Assembly (NCBI GenBank): GCA_025149125.1
Contig: CP102272.1
Span: forward strand, 1,984,001 to 2,048,000
Length of the DNA: 64,000 nt
Reading direction: 5' to 3'
Source of the DNA: [Clostridium] asparagiforme DSM 15981
GTDB taxonomy: Bacteria > Bacillota > Clostridia > Lachnospirales > Lachnospiraceae
Of this stretch, positions 25,711-34,012 are shown in pieces. The stretch's first letter is position 1. Each line of letters opens with the position of its first letter. Made by a program: the position numbers and the translations under genes. Under the pieces are notes generated by a model, which was not told the DNA's origin, did no database searches, and saw only the letters and a list, made by a program, of their open reading frames with translations.

Positions 25711-25854
25711 AAGGAAACGTATCCCTTATCGCCAACCTGCGGTTGACGACAAAGTATAATAAGGAAACGTATCCCTCATCGCCAACCTGCGGTTGACGAC
25801 AAAGTATAATAAGGAAACGTATCCCTTATCGTCAACCCATGGTTGACGACAAAA
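25705..25854. repeat. Three tandem 50-bp repeats
   Basis: Units start at 25705, 25755 and 25805. Copies 1 and 2 differ at a single base. Copy 3 has a changed second arm, GTCAACC-cat-GGTTGAC in place of GCCAACC-tgc-GGTTGAC. Each unit holds two potential stem-loops, ATAAGG/CCTTAT and CAACC/GGTTG. In copy 3 the second stem becomes a perfect 7-bp inverted repeat. Apart from these, the 470-bp gap (25498-25967) holds the degV promoter and leader and nothing else recognised. Confidence 0.92.
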
Positions 25855-25967
25855 TATGAATAAGAACATTTAGCGGCGATATGCCCGCCCGCACAGGCAA
25901 AACCAGAGTCTGCGGTCCGGCAATCGCCGTCTGAAATGGTATAAATATGGAAAGGAATGCCAATGCT

Positions 25968-26645
25968 ATGTATAAATGCTGTATATTCGACCTGGACGGC
26001 ACGCTGGTCAATTCGATCCACGCCATCCGTAAATCCGTAAACCTCACCCTGGCGTCGTTCGGACTCCGGGAAATCACAGTGGAGGAGGCCAAGCGCTTTG
26101 TGGGCGACGGGTACCGGAAGCTGATGGAGCGGGCTCTGACCGCCTGCGGTGACGAAAAGCTGGAGAATTACCAGGAGTCACTGGTCCGCTACTCGGAATT
26201 TTTCAAGGATGTGTGCATGTACCGGGTGGAACCCTACCAAGGGATTTCAGAGCTGCTGGATTTTTTGAAAGCCAACGGGATCAAGGCCGCGGTGCTCTCC
26301 AACAAACCACACGAGCGGACCTTGGAAAATGTGGAAGGCGTGTTCGGCAGCGACTATTTTGACATTGTAAACGGGGAGCGTGAGAGCGAGGGAATCCGCC
26401 GCAAGCCCGCACCGGACGGCGTGTGGATGATCGCCCGGGAGTTGGGTGCGGACGTGAAGGAGTGCCTGTATCTGGGGGACACCAACACGGATATGGAGAC
26501 CGGCCTGGCCGCGGGAGCGGACACGGTGGGCGTCACCTGGGGCTTTCGCGGGCGGGAAGAGCTGGAGGCGTTTCATCCGGCCTATATCGTGGATCATCCC
26601 TCCCAGGTGATACAGATTGTAAAGGACGTGAACGGGATTGCGTAA
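25968..26645 (+). CDS. HAD-superfamily phosphatase, phosphoglycolate-phosphatase-like
   Basis: 225 residues. The ATG at 25968 is preferred because AAAGGA lies upstream; an ATG at 25947 has none. HAD motifs are clear: FDLDGTLV (nucleophile Asp at residue 8), AVLSNKP (motif II Ser), RRKPAPDG (motif III Lys) and YLGDTNTDMETG (motif IV Asp pair). The helical cap between motifs I and II is of the Gph/beta-phosphoglucomutase type. The substrate is a small phosphorylated compound, not identifiable. Its end overlaps the next gene by 8 bp. Confidence 0.9.
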   Translation: MYKCCIFDLDGTLVNSIHAIRKSVNLTLASFGLREITVEEAKRFVGDGYRKLMERALTACGDEKLENYQESLVRYSEFFKDVCMYRVEPYQGISELLDFLKANGIKAAVLSNKPHERTLENVEGVFGSDYFDIVNGERESEGIRRKPAPDGVWMIARELGADVKECLYLGDTNTDMETGLAAGADTVGVTWGFRGREELEAFHPAYIVDHPSQVIQIVKDVNGIA

Positions 26646-27633
26646 TTGGATTAAACGGACGGCAGGGCTTCTGGCTCTGCTTTTCCTGGCGGCGGCGGTG
26701 ACGGCCGGCTGCGCCCGGAGGCCGGAGACGACGGAGGACGGGCGGCTGAAGGTCGTTACCACGCTGTTTCCTTATTATGACTTTGTGCGCCAGGTGGCGG
26801 GGGACCGGGTGAACCTGGCCCTGGTGGTTCCGGCTGGGATGGACAGCCATTCCTTTGAGCCCACCCCGGCGGACATGATCACCATCCAGGAGGCCGACGT
26901 GCTGATCTGCAACGGCGGAGAGATGGAGCACTGGCTCAGCCAGGTTCTGGATTCCATCGACAAATCCCACATGAAGATCGTCACCATGATGGACTACGTG
27001 GACGCGGTGGAGGAGGAGCATGTGGAGGGCATGGAGGATGCAGAGCACGGGCATTCGGACCACGAACATGCGGATGAGGACGACGACGGCCACGGAGTGG
27101 AGATCGAGTACGACGAACACATCTGGACGTCGCCGGTGAACGCCATGGCCATTGTGAAGATCATCAACCAGACGCTGGACGAGGCCCTTCCGGGGGAGGC
27201 CGGGCGGTTCAATGAGAACACCCGGGCGTATCTCGGGGAGCTTGAGGAGCTGGATGGGGAATTCCGGCAGGTGGTCGCCCAGGGAAAACGCCGCATGATT
27301 ATCGTGGCGGACAAGTTCCCCTTCCGCTATTTTGCCGACGAGTACGGCCTGTCCTACCGGGCGGCCTTTTCCGGGTGCAGCAGCGACACGGAGCCCAGCG
27401 CCAGAACCATCGCCTACCTGATCGACAAGATCAACGCGGAACAGATTCCGGTGGTTTACTACCTGGAACTGTCCAGCCACAGCACCGCCAGGGTGATCGG
27501 GGAGGAGACGGGAGCCAAACCGATGCTCCTTCATTCCTGCCACAACGTGACCAGGAGGGAGTTCGACCAGGGCATCACCTACCTGCAGCTGATGAAGCGG
27601 AACGTGGAGGCGCTGCGGGCGGGGCTTGACTGA
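26638..27633 (+). CDS. znuA: Metal (probably zinc) ABC transporter substrate-binding lipoprotein
   Basis: 331 residues with a TTG start that overlaps the HAD gene. The signal peptide ends in the lipobox VTAGC (Cys25). The cluster 9 fold has metal-ligand histidines in DSHSFEP and DEHIWTSP, a His/Asp/Glu-rich loop (near residues 130-155, with GHSDHEHADEDDDGHG) and HSCHNV. The His loop favours zinc over manganese. It starts a znuA-znuC-znuB order. The histidine-rich GTPases a few genes on support a zinc role. Confidence 0.92.
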   Translation: MRNWIKRTAGLLALLFLAAAVTAGCARRPETTEDGRLKVVTTLFPYYDFVRQVAGDRVNLALVVPAGMDSHSFEPTPADMITIQEADVLICNGGEMEHWLSQVLDSIDKSHMKIVTMMDYVDAVEEEHVEGMEDAEHGHSDHEHADEDDDGHGVEIEYDEHIWTSPVNAMAIVKIINQTLDEALPGEAGRFNENTRAYLGELEELDGEFRQVVAQGKRRMIIVADKFPFRYFADEYGLSYRAAFSGCSSDTEPSARTIAYLIDKINAEQIPVVYYLELSSHSTARVIGEETGAKPMLLHSCHNVTRREFDQGITYLQLMKRNVEALRAGLD

Positions 27634-27693
27634 GCCGGATTTGAGGGCCCTACGGCACAGCGGTTAAGGCAGAATGGATAACGAGGTAATAGA

Positions 27694-28551
27694 ATGACGC
27701 CATTGATTAAATGTGAACACGTGGATTTCGGATATGACAACCAGGACGCGGTGGTGGACGTGAACATGGAAGTGGACGCGGGAGACTACCTGTGCATTGT
27801 CGGGGAAAATGGTTCCGGCAAGAGCACCCTGATGAAGGGCCTGCTGGGCCTGTTAAAGCCCACCGCCGGCCGCCTGACGGTGGCGGAGGAGCTGCGCCGG
27901 ACCGGCATCGGTTATCTGCCCCAGCAGACCGCGGCTCAAAAGGATTTTCCCGCTACGGTGCGGGAGGTGGTTTTAAGCGGAGCCCTAAGCCGTACGGGAC
28001 GCCTGCCCTTTTACTCCAGGGCGGAGAAGGAGCTGGCGGAGAAAAACATGGAGAAGCTGGGGATCACCCCCTTAAGAAAGCACTGCTACCGGGAGCTGTC
28101 CGGCGGGCAGCAGCAGCGGGTCCTGATCGCCCGCGCGCTGTGCGCCACCAGCCGCCTTCTGATTCTGGACGAGCCCATCACCGGCCTGGATCCGGCGGCG
28201 ATTCAGGACTTTTACCAGATGATCCGCCGCCTGAACCGGGAGGACGGGGTGGCCATTCTCATGGTTTCCCACGACCTGCGCAACGCGGTGGAGGAAGCCA
28301 ACAAAATTCTGCACCTGCAAAAACAGGTGCTCTTTTACGGACCTGCCCACGACTACATGAACAGCCAGGCGGCCGGCCATTTCTTCCACGAGAAGGAGCA
28401 GGGGAAATGCAAACCCACGGCGGGCTGCCATGCGGTCCATCTGCAGACCGGACCCGAGGGGCTTCCGGCGCCGGTTTTGGGATCATCCGGCGGCAGGCAT
28501 ACGGACCGTCAAGCGGAGAAAGGAGGCTGCTGCCATGGAAATGATCAGTGA
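27694..28551 (+). CDS. znuC: Metal ABC transporter ATPase
   Basis: 285 residues. Walker A GENGSGKST, Q-loop YLPQQ, signature LSGGQQQR, Walker B LLILDEP and the switch SHDLRN are intact. The C-terminal ~50 residues beyond the ATPase core carry Cys and His (KCKPTAGCHAVH, and a final GGCCHGND) and could sense or bind metal. It follows znuA by 60 bp and overlaps the permease gene by 17 bp. Zinc specificity is inferred from context. Confidence 0.92.
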   Translation: MTPLIKCEHVDFGYDNQDAVVDVNMEVDAGDYLCIVGENGSGKSTLMKGLLGLLKPTAGRLTVAEELRRTGIGYLPQQTAAQKDFPATVREVVLSGALSRTGRLPFYSRAEKELAEKNMEKLGITPLRKHCYRELSGGQQQRVLIARALCATSRLLILDEPITGLDPAAIQDFYQMIRRLNREDGVAILMVSHDLRNAVEEANKILHLQKQVLFYGPAHDYMNSQAAGHFFHEKEQGKCKPTAGCHAVHLQTGPEGLPAPVLGSSGGRHTDRQAEKGGCCHGNDQ

Positions 28552-29356
28552 GATGCTTTCCTATCCCTTTCTGGTGCGCGCCCTGGTGGGCGGCCTGATG
28601 GTTTCGCTCTGCGCCTCCCTTCTGGGCGTCAGCCTGGTGTTAAAGCGATACTCCATGATCGGTGACGGACTCAGCCACGTCTCCTTCGGGGCGCTGTCCA
28701 TCGCGCTGGCTCTGGGCTGGTCTCCTCTAAAGGTGTCCATCCCGGTAGTGGTGCTTGCGGCGTTTTTCCTGCTGCGCATCACGGAGAACGGACAGGTGAA
28801 GAGCGACGCGGCCATCGCCATGATTTCGGCCAGCGCCCTGGCCATCGGTATCATCGTCACCTCCATGACCACGGGCATGACAACGGATGTGAGCAGCTAC
28901 ATGTTCGGTAGTATCCTGGCCATGAGCCGCGAGGACGTGATTTTTTCCGTGATCCTCTCCGCGGTGGTGCTGGCCATGTACGGCCTGTGTTACCACAAGA
29001 TATTTGCCGTGACCTTTGACGAGAGCTTTGCCAAGGCCACGGGCGTGCGGGTGAACGCCTACAACGTGGTGATCGCCGTGCTGACGGCCGTGACCATTGT
29101 GCTGGGCATGCGCATGATGGGCGCTATGCTCATTTCCAGCCTGATCATCTTTCCGGCGCTGACCTCCATGCGGGTGTTCAAGAGCTTTCGGAGCGTTACG
29201 ATCTCCAGCGCCGCGCTGTCGCTCATCTGCTTTCTGATCGGCATGGTGGCCTCCTACCAGCTGTCCACCCCAGCGGGGGCCAGCGTGGTGGTGGTGAATC
29301 TGCTGGCGTTCCTGCTGTTCGGAGCCTGGCAGTCCCTTGGAAAGCTGCGGTCATAA
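28535..29356 (+). CDS. znuB: Metal ABC transporter permease
   Basis: 273 residues from the ATG at 28535, 7 nt after AAAGGAGG, which itself lies inside the ATPase gene. ABC-3 family with about eight membrane helices: SLCASLLGVSLVLKRYSMIG with the GDGLSHVSFG segment early, and IVLGMRMMGAMLISSLIIFP late. The three znu genes form a complete importer and are followed after 53 bp by the potassium uptake genes in the same direction. Confidence 0.93.
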   Translation: MEMISEMLSYPFLVRALVGGLMVSLCASLLGVSLVLKRYSMIGDGLSHVSFGALSIALALGWSPLKVSIPVVVLAAFFLLRITENGQVKSDAAIAMISASALAIGIIVTSMTTGMTTDVSSYMFGSILAMSREDVIFSVILSAVVLAMYGLCYHKIFAVTFDESFAKATGVRVNAYNVVIAVLTAVTIVLGMRMMGAMLISSLIIFPALTSMRVFKSFRSVTISSAALSLICFLIGMVASYQLSTPAGASVVVVNLLAFLLFGAWQSLGKLRS

Positions 29357-29409
29357 AACCGGCTGGGCCGGATGAAGATACTAAATGAATGGTAAACGAG
29401 GATAACGAT

Positions 29410-30780
29410 ATGGAACAAGATAAGAGCGTCCGAAAAAAACGGAATAAGCTGAGCAAATGCATTTCCCAGACTCAATTTATTGCCTACGGTTTTTTTATCA
29501 TTATTATGACGGGAGCGCTTCTGCTTACCCTGCCCATTGCCAGCCGCGACGGGCAGTCGGAGCCGTTTTTCAACTGCCTGTTCACGGCCACCAGCGCCAC
29601 CTGCGTGACGGGCCTGGTGGTGGTGGACACCTGGACCCAGTGGAGTCTGTTCGGCCAGGTGCTGATTCTGATCATGATTCAGCTGGGCGGACTGGGCTTT
29701 ATCAGCATCGGCATTTTCCTGTCCATTATTTTGAGACGGAAAATCGGCCTCAAGGAACGGGGACTGATGCAGGAGAGCGTTAATACCCTGCAGATCGGCG
29801 GAATGGTGCGTCTGACTAAGCGGATCATCAAGGGGACGGCGATTTTTGAGGGAGTGGGCGCGATCCTGCTTTCCATCCGTTTTATCCCCCAGTTTGGACT
29901 GCTCAAAGGGATCTGGTACAGCATTTTCCACTCCATCTCCGCCTTCTGTAACGCGGGCTTCGACCTGATGGGGCACACGGAAAAATACATTTCCCTGTGC
30001 AACTATGTGGGGGACTGGCTGGTGAATCTGGTGATCGTTTCCCTGATCGTCATCGGCGGTATCGGGTTTATCGTCTGGGACGATCTGTACACCAAACGGT
30101 GGCATGTGCGCCATTACATGCTGCACACCAAGATCGTTCTGGTGACCACGGCGATCCTGATCGCGGGCAGCATGCTGTTGTTTTATATGATGGAGCGGGG
30201 AAATATCCTGGTGGGCATGACCGGGTCGGAGAAATTCCTGGCCTGTCTGTTCAGCGCGGTGACGCCCAGGACCGCGGGCTTTAACACCGTGGACACCGCG
30301 GCGCTGACCGACGGCAGCAAGTTTTTGACTGCGGTGCTCATGTTTATCGGTGGAAGCCCCGGTTCCACGGCAGGCGGTATCAAGACCACCACTCTGATGG
30401 TGCTGCTGTTCTATGTGGTCAGCAACGTGCGCCAGACCTACGGCGTGGAGGTGTTCGGGCGCAGGCTTCAGGACGAGTCCATTCGCCAGTCCGCCTGTAT
30501 TCTGACCATCAACCTCTGTCTGACCATCGTGGCTTCCATCCTGATCATGACGGTCCAGAACCTGCCCATGTCGGCGGTCCTGTTCGAGACGTGCTCGGCC
30601 ATGGGCACCAGCGGCATGAGCACAGGCGTGACAAGAAGCCTGAATACATTTTCCAGATTTATGATCATTATGTTAATGTACTGCGGACGAATCGGCAGCC
30701 TTTCCTTTGCCCTGGCCTTCACCAGGACCAAGCGCAAGCCACATGTGCAGCTGCCGCCGGAGCGGATTACAGTGGGATAA
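29410..30780 (+). CDS. ktrB: Ktr/Trk-type potassium uptake channel subunit
   Basis: 456 residues from ATG 29410 (GAGG 8 nt upstream; the ATG at 29389 lacks a site). Four membrane-pore-membrane units are visible through the selectivity loops TSATCVTGL, SAFCNAGFD, TPRTAGFNT and AMGTSGMSTG. The length and the partner protein, a single-domain RCK subunit encoded 47 bp downstream, point to a KtrAB-like system: K+ import coupled to Na+ and gated by nucleotide. Confidence 0.93.
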   Translation: MEQDKSVRKKRNKLSKCISQTQFIAYGFFIIIMTGALLLTLPIASRDGQSEPFFNCLFTATSATCVTGLVVVDTWTQWSLFGQVLILIMIQLGGLGFISIGIFLSIILRRKIGLKERGLMQESVNTLQIGGMVRLTKRIIKGTAIFEGVGAILLSIRFIPQFGLLKGIWYSIFHSISAFCNAGFDLMGHTEKYISLCNYVGDWLVNLVIVSLIVIGGIGFIVWDDLYTKRWHVRHYMLHTKIVLVTTAILIAGSMLLFYMMERGNILVGMTGSEKFLACLFSAVTPRTAGFNTVDTAALTDGSKFLTAVLMFIGGSPGSTAGGIKTTTLMVLLFYVVSNVRQTYGVEVFGRRLQDESIRQSACILTINLCLTIVASILIMTVQNLPMSAVLFETCSAMGTSGMSTGVTRSLNTFSRFMIIMLMYCGRIGSLSFALAFTRTKRKPHVQLPPERITVG

Positions 30781-30827
30781 AACGTAAGCGGTATTAAGTT
30801 GACTGCGGAAGGGAGATAATCTATCTT

Positions 30828-31484
30828 ATGAAATCAATCTTAGTAATCGGAATGGGCAGGTTCGGGCAGCACCTCTGCGAGAACCTGGGCAAGCTGGACA
30901 ACCAGATCATGGCGGTGGACATGCAGGAGGAGCGGCTGGAGCCGGTTCTGCCCTATGTGGTCAGCGCCAAGATCGGCGACTGCACCAACGAGCTGGTGCT
31001 CAAGAGCCTGGGCGTGGACAACTTCGATATTTGCTTCATCTGTATTGGAAACAATTTCCAGAACAGCCTGGAGGTGACCAGCATGATCAAGGAGATGGGC
31101 GCCAGATACGTGGTCAGCAAGGCCAACCGGGATATTCACGCCCGGCTTCTGCTCAAAAACGGGGCGGACGAGGTGGTTTACCCGGACCGGGACGTGGCGG
31201 AGAAGGCCGCGGTGCGCTACAGCGCAAACCATGTGTTCGACTACACTGAGCTGTCGGCCGGCGTGTCCATTTATGAGATCCTTCCCCTGCCGGCCTGGGT
31301 GGGGAAATCCATCAAGGAGCTGAACATCCGCCAGGTTTACGGCATCTCCATCATCGGCGTGAAGGACACCGGGGGGCACATGACCATGCTGCCCGGGGCG
31401 GACTATGTGATCGAGAAGGATGTGCACCTGATGGTGTTAGGCAGACAGGAGGACGCGGAGAAAATTCTCCGGCAGCTGCGTTAA
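30828..31484 (+). CDS. ktrA: RCK-domain potassium channel regulator
   Basis: 218 residues. The N-terminal Rossmann domain opens VIGMGRFGQHLCENL (GxGxxG) and ends with the VDMQEERLE acidic turn, so it binds NAD(H) or ATP/ADP. The C-terminal RCK-C domain starts near residue 138 (LPLPAWVGKSIKELN). It should form the octameric ring that gates the adjacent KtrB protein. It is the last gene of this run; no clear terminator was seen before the GTPase gene. Confidence 0.93.
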   Translation: MKSILVIGMGRFGQHLCENLGKLDNQIMAVDMQEERLEPVLPYVVSAKIGDCTNELVLKSLGVDNFDICFICIGNNFQNSLEVTSMIKEMGARYVVSKANRDIHARLLLKNGADEVVYPDRDVAEKAAVRYSANHVFDYTELSAGVSIYEILPLPAWVGKSIKELNIRQVYGISIIGVKDTGGHMTMLPGADYVIEKDVHLMVLGRQEDAEKILRQLR

Positions 31485-31646
31485 ACTGTGGGGGGAAACG
31501 GTTGCCCGTTATGACTCCGCGCGAAATGGAAGCCACCGCTTGACTTTGGCGGAGGGTTGTGCCAAAATAATGAATTGACAGGTTAATGATCAGGCTGTCC
31601 GGCAGGGCCGGACCGGCGACGGATTGAGAAAGAAGGAAGAGCTGAA

Positions 31647-32945
31647 ATGACAAAAATCGATATTATTTCCGGTTTCCTGGGAGCTGGGAAGACTACATTT
31701 ATTAAGAAGCTGCTGGAAGAGGCCATCTCCGGCGAGCAGGTGGTGCTGATTGAGAACGAGTTCGGCGAGATCGGCATCGACGGCGGATTTTTAAAGGATG
31801 CCGGGATTGAGATCCGGGAGATGAACTCCGGCTGCATCTGCTGCTCATTGGTGGGCGATTTCGGAAAATCCCTGGAAGAGGTTCTGACCAAGTACAAGCC
31901 AGACCGCATCATCATCGAGCCGTCGGGCGTGGGCAAGCTCTCCGACGTGATGAAGGCCGTGGTTGACGTGTCCGCGGACATGGAGGTGGAGCTGAACAGC
32001 GCTGTGACCATTGTGGACGCCAATAAGTGCAAGATGTACATGAAGAATTTCGGCGAATTCTTCAACAATCAGATCGAGAACGCCGGGACCATCGTGCTCA
32101 GCCGCACGGATATCGCCGACGCCGCTAAGATCCAGCTGGACGTGGACATGATCCGCGGGAAAAATCCCAAGGCCGTCATCGTCACCACGCCGGTGGACCG
32201 CCTGGACGGAAAACAGCTGCTTGAAATCATTGAGAAGCATGATACCATGCTGGACGATATGCTGGAGGAAGTGCGCCGCGCCCGCCATCAGGAAGAGGAG
32301 TGCTGTTGCGGGCATGACCACGGGCACGAAGGCCATGATCACGATCATGAGTGCCACGGACACGAACACGAGCACGGGCACGAAGACCATGACCACGACC
32401 ATGAGTGCCACGAGCACGACCACGGGCACGAAGGCCACCACCACGACCATGATCATGAGTGCCACGGACATGACCACGGGCACGAAGGCCACGATCACGA
32501 TCATGAGTGCCATGAGCACCACCATGATCACGGGCACGATCATGAGTGCCACGAGCATGACCATGACCACGGGCACGAAGGCCATGACCACGATCATGAG
32601 TGCCACGAGCACAGCCATGACCACCATCACGACCACGCTGGCCACCACCATCACCACCATGCCGACGAGGTGTTCACCAGCTGGGGCATGGAGACGATTG
32701 TTCCAGTCACCAGGGACCAGTTGGAGGACGTGTTGAAACGCCTTTCCGACACAAAGGAGTTCGGCGACGTGCTTCGGGCCAAGGGGATGCTGCCGACGGA
32801 GAATCCGGGCGAATGGCTCTATTTTGACCTGGTGCCGCAGCAGTATGAGATCCGCGACGGCAGACCCGACTACACGGGCAAGGTGTGCGTGATCGGCGCC
32901 AACTTAAACGAGGGCGCATTAAACCAGGTATTCGGAAGAGGTTAA
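31647..32945 (+). CDS. COG0523 (CobW) GTPase with an extreme histidine-rich insert
   Basis: 432 residues. G domain: GFLGAGKTT (Walker A), NEFGEIGIDG, the metal-binding GCICCS (CxCC) and the LSRTD base motif. An insert at residues ~218-339 holds about 58 His, six ECH triplets and quasi-repeats of the GHDHGHEGHDHDHECH type. It is followed by a normal C-terminal domain (TSWGMETIVPV onward). COG0523 proteins are GTP-driven metallochaperones; ZagA/ZigA/ZNG1 serve zinc. The insert is far larger than the usual short His stretch and may act as a zinc store. znuABC lies 2.3 kb upstream. Confidence 0.93.
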   Translation: MTKIDIISGFLGAGKTTFIKKLLEEAISGEQVVLIENEFGEIGIDGGFLKDAGIEIREMNSGCICCSLVGDFGKSLEEVLTKYKPDRIIIEPSGVGKLSDVMKAVVDVSADMEVELNSAVTIVDANKCKMYMKNFGEFFNNQIENAGTIVLSRTDIADAAKIQLDVDMIRGKNPKAVIVTTPVDRLDGKQLLEIIEKHDTMLDDMLEEVRRARHQEEECCCGHDHGHEGHDHDHECHGHEHEHGHEDHDHDHECHEHDHGHEGHHHDHDHECHGHDHGHEGHDHDHECHEHHHDHGHDHECHEHDHDHGHEGHDHDHECHEHSHDHHHDHAGHHHHHHADEVFTSWGMETIVPVTRDQLEDVLKRLSDTKEFGDVLRAKGMLPTENPGEWLYFDLVPQQYEIRDGRPDYTGKVCVIGANLNEGALNQVFGRG

Positions 32946-32951
32946 AAAGCC

Positions 32952-33908
32952 ATGGCATATGAGATAGATGACGATGTGATGCCGCTGTTTCTCATCAATG
33001 GATTTCTGGAAGCCGGGAAAACCCAGTTTCTGGATTTCACCATGCGGCAGGATTATTTTAAAGCCGACGGAAAGACCCTGCTGATCGTATGCGAAGAGGG
33101 AGACACGGAGTACGACGCAAAGATGCTGAAAAAGAACCGCACTGCGGTGGTATTTGTGGACAGCATGGAAAAACTGACGCCCCAGTACCTGGACGAGCTG
33201 GAGGTGATTTACCGCCCGGAGCGCGTGCTCATGGAGTGGAACGGTATGTGGAACCAGGACGAGTTACGTCTGCCGGACGATTGGGTGATCTACCAGCAGA
33301 TCACCATCATTGACGGTTCCACCTTCGAGCTGTACGTGCAGAACATGAAACCGCTTTTAGGCGCAATGCTGCGCGGTTCCGAGCTGGTTATTATGAACCG
33401 GTGCGACGGCCTTCCGGATGAAAAGCTCACCAGCTACCGCCGGACCATCCGGGCTATGAGCCGGGAGAGCGAGATCGTGCTGGAGGACAAGAACGGGGAG
33501 ATCGAGCAGGCCACGTTGGAGGAGGACTTGCCCTACGACGTGAACGCAGATGTGATTGAGATTAAGCCGGAGGCCTACGGCATCTGGTATATCGACTGCA
33601 TGGACCAGCCTGAGCGGTACAAGGGAAAGACGGTGGAATTCACGGCCATGGTGCTCAAATCTCCCAAATTTCCAAAAGGCCAGTTTGTGCCGGGCCGTAT
33701 GGCAATGACCTGTTGCGAGGCGGACATGACGTTTTTGGGCTTCATGTGCAAATGGCAGGGAGCCGAGGAATACCGCACCAAGCAGTGGGTGAAGGTACGC
33801 GCCGAGGTGGGTGTGGAATATCAGAAGGACTATCACGGGGAGGGACCGGTGCTTTACGCCAGGAGCGTGGAACCTGCCCAGGAGATCAAGGACGTTGTAC
33901 AGTTCTGA
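32952..33908 (+). CDS. COG0523-like GTPase domain fused to a DUF1980/YcgQ-like domain
   Basis: 318 residues, 6 bp after the previous gene. The N-terminal ~180 residues have a P-loop GFLEAGKTQ, but no CxCC motif follows and the usual G-loop spacing is altered, so metal delivery through CxCC is lost. The C-terminal ~110 residues (KTVEFTAMVLKSP, GRMAMTCCEADMTFLGF) match the conserved core of YcgQ-type proteins (TIGR03943/DUF1980), which in Bacillus are encoded with a permease under zinc-starvation control. The fusion and its neighbour form a likely two-protein zinc-handling pair. Confidence 0.75.
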   Translation: MAYEIDDDVMPLFLINGFLEAGKTQFLDFTMRQDYFKADGKTLLIVCEEGDTEYDAKMLKKNRTAVVFVDSMEKLTPQYLDELEVIYRPERVLMEWNGMWNQDELRLPDDWVIYQQITIIDGSTFELYVQNMKPLLGAMLRGSELVIMNRCDGLPDEKLTSYRRTIRAMSRESEIVLEDKNGEIEQATLEEDLPYDVNADVIEIKPEAYGIWYIDCMDQPERYKGKTVEFTAMVLKSPKFPKGQFVPGRMAMTCCEADMTFLGFMCKWQGAEEYRTKQWVKVRAEVGVEYQKDYHGEGPVLYARSVEPAQEIKDVVQF

Positions 33909-33915
33909 TACAATC

Positions 33916-33943
33916 GGCATCACCGGCCTGGTGATGCCTTTTT
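33916..33943 (+). terminator. Terminator after the GTPase pair
   Basis: GGCATCACC / GGTGATGCC with a 5-nt loop and TTTTT, 8 bp after the stop codon. Confidence 0.88.
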
Positions 33944-34012
33944 GCGCGTGCCGGGGATATGAGGGCAGAGAGAACGGCTGTCCTCAACCGCATACACATG
34001 AGGGGGTAATGT

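Noticed and set aside
25705..25854. CRISPR array
   Set aside because: The 50-bp copies are directly adjacent with no unique spacers, and no cas genes are near.
31845..32736. Long open frames on both strands across the His-rich region of the GTPase gene
   Set aside because: They are shadows of the CAY/GAY repeats: the minus frame is Val/Met-rich and the +2 frame is Thr/Met-rich low complexity, with no ribosome site.
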